DNA of 10,774 nucleotides from DASRAJ01 sp039920305 (lineage in GTDB: Bacteria > Bacteroidota > Bacteroidia > Chitinophagales > UBA10324), in NCBI GenBank assembly GCA_039920305.1, contig JBDSEA010000188.1, positions 1-10,774 on the forward strand, read 5' to 3'. This document shows positions 8,295 to 10,774 of the stretch, piece by piece (position 1 is the first letter of the stretch; every line of letters begins with the position of its first letter). Under the pieces are notes generated by a model that saw nothing but the letters and a program-made list of their open reading frames with translations, had not been told where the DNA came from and made no database searches. The position numbers were made by a program, and so were the translations under genes.

Positions 8295-9326
8295 TCAGCT
8301 GAAAAGCATCCCCGGATTTTTGGGGATCAATTTTACGAGATGCCTGAATGCAAGCTCCGTTGTTTCCCTGCCGCGTGCGGTGCGATTAAGATAACCCTCC
8401 TGGATCAGAAAAGGCTCGTATACTTCTTCAATCGTTCCGGGTTCTTCTCCCACTGCTGTTGCAATCGTGTTTAATCCCACCGGTCCCCCTTTAAACTTTT
8501 CTATGATGGTGGAGAGGATTTTATTATCCATTTCATCCAGTCCATGCTCATCCACATTCAGGGCATTCAATCCATACCGGGCGATATCTATATCAATATT
8601 CCCGGTGCCCTTTATCTGTGCAAAGTCCCGTACCCGCCGCAACAGTGCATTGGCGATACGCGGGGTGCCGCGGCTACGCCGCGAAATTTCATCAGCGCCA
8701 TCCTCATGAATTTGAGTGTTTAAAATTTTTGCCGAGCGATGTATAATTTTTTTTAAAGTTATCGCATCGTAATAATTCATCCGCATAGCAATGCTGAAGC
8801 GTGAACGCAATGGAGAAGAAAGCAGGCCCGACCTTGTGGTAGCACCAATAAGAGTGAATGGATGAAGCTGAATCTGGATCGAGCGCGCATTCGGTCCGCT
8901 ATCCAGCATGATGTCAATCTTAAAATCCTCCATTGCTGAATACAGGTATTCTTCCACTACTGTACTCAGCCGGTGGATTTCATCAATAAACAATACATCA
9001 TTAGCCTCAAGATTGGTAAGCAAACCCGCGAGGTCGCCGGGTTTTTCCAGCACCGGACCGGAAGTAGTTTTGAGATTCACACCAAGCTCATTTGAAATAA
9101 TATTTGCGAGAGTGGTTTTACCAAGTCCGGGAGGGCCGTGCAAAAGAACATGATCAAGGGCATCGCCTCTTTGTTTTGCCGCGGCAATGAAAATTTTAAG
9201 GTTCTCGACAACTTTTTCCTGCCCGGCAAAATCTTCAAAAGCGGATGGGCGCAAAACTTTTTCCACCTCAAGCTCGGCAGGGGATAGGGATTCTTCAGCG
9301 GGATTGAGATTTGGATTGCGCACCAT
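8295..9326 (-). CDS. ruvB: Holliday junction branch migration helicase RuvB
   Basis: This 343-residue protein has the normal RuvB length. RuvB is the hexameric AAA+ motor that, with RuvA, drives branch migration of Holliday junctions for RuvC to cut in recombinational repair; it acts in the cytoplasm on DNA. Visible motifs in order: [12 protein letters not shown] (25-36), Walker A GPPGLGKT (64-71), Walker B VLFIDE (111-116), sensor 1 GATTRSG (161-167), arginine finger region SPLRSRF (171-177), sensor 2 [13 protein letters not shown] (219-231), and the C-terminal winged helix (about 260-335; [36 protein letters not shown]). All key residues look intact. The ATG at 9326-9324 gives a short N-terminal extension before the conserved region, as expected. 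ruvA and ruvC are not adjacent, so it appears to be a single gene. It converges with the upstream sulfotransferase gene and diverges from the gene at 9449. Confidence 0.98.
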   Translation of the reverse strand: MVRNPNLNPAEESLSPAELEVEKVLRPSAFEDFAGQEKVVENLKIFIAAAKQRGDALDHVLLHGPPGLGKTTLANIISNELGVNLKTTSGPVLEKPGDLAGLLTNLEANDVLFIDEIHRLSTVVEEYLYSAMEDFKIDIMLDSGPNARSIQIQLHPFTLIGATTRSGLLSSPLRSRFSIAMRMNYYDAITLKKIIHRSAKILNTQIHEDGADEISRRSRGTPRIANALLRRVRDFAQIKGTGNIDIDIARYGLNALNVDEHGLDEMDNKILSTIIEKFKGGPVGLNTIATAVGEEPGTIEEVYEPFLIQEGYLNRTARGRETTELAFRHLVKLIPKNPGMLFS

Positions 9327-9448
9327 TATTTCCAGAGCGGAAAATTATTAAAGCCATTACTAACAACACGAAATAGTTTTACCAGCAGCTAAAATTCAGT
9401 ATAACAATGTTAAAATATTTGCGTTTGGTTTAGTCTTTCTAATTTTGA

Positions 9449-10708
9449 ATGATGAAGCGTTTCTTTTTTCTGCTCTCTGGAATGCTCCTGATGCAACAAT
9501 CATTTGCTTCCATGATCCTCATTCCCATGGATCAAAAACAAAGCGACCACTTGAAAGCTTATGGTGTTGCCTACTGGATTCTGGCGAAGGGAATAAAGCT
9601 CGATTGGATGCTTAATTATAGGGGAGGAAGCTTTGCTTTTCCAAACTTTTCAGAGGGAGAAAATGAATGTGTGGTTCGCGGAGTAAGTTATGAAGTTGTA
9701 CCGGATGTTCAGTATAATGGTATTCTCGCGGAGATTGCTAATCCTGAAGTAAACCAGGATGTTGTTAAGCTTGAAAAAGCACCCAAAGTTGCAGTCTATT
9801 CACCCAAGAATAAGCGTCCATGGGATGATGCGGTCACCATGGTTCTCACTTACGCGGAAATTCCCTACGAGCTGATTTATGATGATGATGTACTGGAAGG
9901 GAAGCTGCCGCTTTATGACTGGCTGCACCTTCACCATGAAGATTTTACCGGGCAGTATGGAAGATTTTATGCTGCCTATGCAAATGCTCCGTGGTATATT
10001 GAAGACGTTAAGCTTCAGGAAACTACAGCAGCGAAGTGGGGTTTTACCAAAGTATCCCAGCTCAAACTCGCTGTGGCAAAAAATATCCGGGCTTACGTCT
10101 CAGGTGGTGGTTTTATGTTTGCCATGTGCTCTGCTACTGATAGCTATGATATTGCTCTTGCAGCCGAGGGTATTGACATTTGCGAATGGATGTATGATGG
10201 CGATGGTCAGGATCCGGCCGCTCAGCAAAAGCTTGACTTCTCGCAATGCTTTGCATTCCAGAATTTTACCCTCGTTCGCGATCCCATGACTTACGAGTTT
10301 TCAAATATTGATGCTACCAATACCCGTCGTGTGCCGATGGACCAGGATTATTTTACTTTATTTGATTTCTCAGCGAAATGGGATCCTGTTCCTACCATGC
10401 TGTGCCAGGATCATACCCAGCTTATCAAGGGGTTCATGGGTCAGACTACTGCCTTCCGTAATGAGACGATGAAGCCTGCAACGCTTGTAATGGGTGAAAA
10501 TAAATCAGTTGGCGAGGCCCGCTACGTTCATGGCGAATACGGTCATGGAACCTGGACTTTTTACGGTGGACATGATCCGGAAGATTACCAGCACCAGGTT
10601 GGTGATCCGCCCACTGATCTAGCATTGCATCCAAATTCACCGGGCTACAGGCTGATTCTTAATAATGTGTTGTTCCCGGCGGCAAAAAAGAAAAAGCAAA
10701 AAACTTAG
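9449..10708 (+). CDS. Exported glutamine-amidotransferase-like protein, function unknown ('asparagine synthetase B' label)
   Basis: The 419-residue product begins with a signal peptide (about 1-20; FFFLLSGMLLMQQSFA), so it should act in the periplasm or beyond. I recognise it as a well-conserved Bacteroidota family commonly labelled 'asparagine synthetase B'. The label is doubtful: no ATP-pyrophosphatase motif or N-terminal Cys nucleophile of AsnB is present. From about 112 the layout resembles a class I amidotransferase or ThuA-like flavodoxin fold: KVAVYSPKNKRPWDDAVTMV (113-132), a DWLHLHHEDFTGQYG segment (157-171), and a candidate nucleophile elbow GGGFMFAMCSATDS with Cys227 (219-232). A late GGHDPEDY motif follows (373-380; His375, Glu378), reminiscent of the HxE part of the triad. 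The protein ends in a lysine-rich tail, KKKKQKT. Two ATGs (9449, 9452) are possible starts, with no Shine-Dalgarno. The next gene may start 23 bp downstream, suggesting an operon. The triad is inference from motif shape. Confidence 0.72.
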   Translation: MMKRFFFLLSGMLLMQQSFASMILIPMDQKQSDHLKAYGVAYWILAKGIKLDWMLNYRGGSFAFPNFSEGENECVVRGVSYEVVPDVQYNGILAEIANPEVNQDVVKLEKAPKVAVYSPKNKRPWDDAVTMVLTYAEIPYELIYDDDVLEGKLPLYDWLHLHHEDFTGQYGRFYAAYANAPWYIEDVKLQETTAAKWGFTKVSQLKLAVAKNIRAYVSGGGFMFAMCSATDSYDIALAAEGIDICEWMYDGDGQDPAAQQKLDFSQCFAFQNFTLVRDPMTYEFSNIDATNTRRVPMDQDYFTLFDFSAKWDPVPTMLCQDHTQLIKGFMGQTTAFRNETMKPATLVMGENKSVGEARYVHGEYGHGTWTFYGGHDPEDYQHQVGDPPTDLALHPNSPGYRLILNNVLFPAAKKKKQKT

Positions 10709-10731
10709 TTTTGCCGGCTCACCTCCAGGAA

Positions 10732-10774
10732 ATGATCTTAAAACAAATACCATTTTTCTTTTTTTTGTTATTGG
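10732..10774 (+). CDS. Possible start of an exported protein, truncated by window edge
   Basis: An ATG 23 bases after the preceding stop opens a frame that runs to the edge. It encodes a lysine followed by a strongly hydrophobic run (MILKQIPFFFFLLL), the shape of a signal peptide. Only 14 codons are visible, so no function can be given. The close spacing suggests co-transcription with the amidotransferase-like gene. A T-rich stretch could also give such a run by chance. Confidence 0.45.
   Translation, partial: MILKQIPFFFFLLL

Noticed and set aside
9879..10289. Plus-strand open frame of 136 codons inside the amidotransferase-like gene
   Set aside because: It is a +1 shadow frame of a clearly conserved protein; its product is low in structure and has no recognisable motif.
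1..10774. Search by eye for mobile elements, CRISPR repeats, toxin-antitoxin pairs and defence genes
   Set aside because: No transposase, integrase, direct repeat array or known defence motif was seen; the window is ordinary chromosomal gene content.

Overview
The window reads as chromosomal DNA of a Bacteroidota bacterium (Chitinophagales/Sphingobacteriales-like; the exact lineage cannot be fixed from the sequence). The evidence is a C-terminal type IX secretion (T9SS) sorting domain, a TonB-dependent receptor of the Bacteroidota outer-membrane beta-barrel family, a BatA-type membrane protein, TAnnTTTG-like -7 promoter elements, and starts with A/T-rich upstream sequence and no Shine-Dalgarno. 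The stretch is densely coding. No gap between genes exceeds about 165 bases, and no insertion sequence, CRISPR array, prophage gene or integrase was seen.

Layout: (1) 1-810, minus, 3'-truncated by the window edge: a dihydroorotase homologue lacking most metal-binding residues, probably a non-catalytic PyrC'-type protein. (2) 924-2960, minus: a BatA/von Willebrand factor A membrane protein, 113 bp upstream of the dihydroorotase homologue and possibly co-transcribed with it. (3) 3102-5735, minus: an 877-residue TonB-dependent receptor with a glycine-rich loop. (4) 5866-5992, minus: a complete tRNA-Pro(GGG) unit with a -7 promoter element, the tRNA and an intrinsic terminator. (5) 6108-8180, plus: a secreted arylsulfotransferase-like protein with Ig-like, beta-propeller, fibronectin III and T9SS sorting domains, followed by a probable terminator. 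(6) 8295-9326, minus: ruvB, convergent with the sulfotransferase gene. (7) 9449-10708, plus: an exported protein with a glutamine-amidotransferase-like second half, of a kind often labelled 'asparagine synthetase B' in Bacteroidota, whose function is unknown. (8) 10732 to the edge, plus: the apparent first codons of another exported protein.

The genes do not form one pathway. The window mixes housekeeping functions (pyrimidine synthesis or its scaffold, tRNA-Pro, RuvB) with cell-envelope and secreted proteins. No new multi-gene system is evident. The points most worth a second look are the degenerate dihydroorotase active site, the secreted sulfotransferase that appears to keep its catalytic residues, and the exported amidotransferase-like protein.
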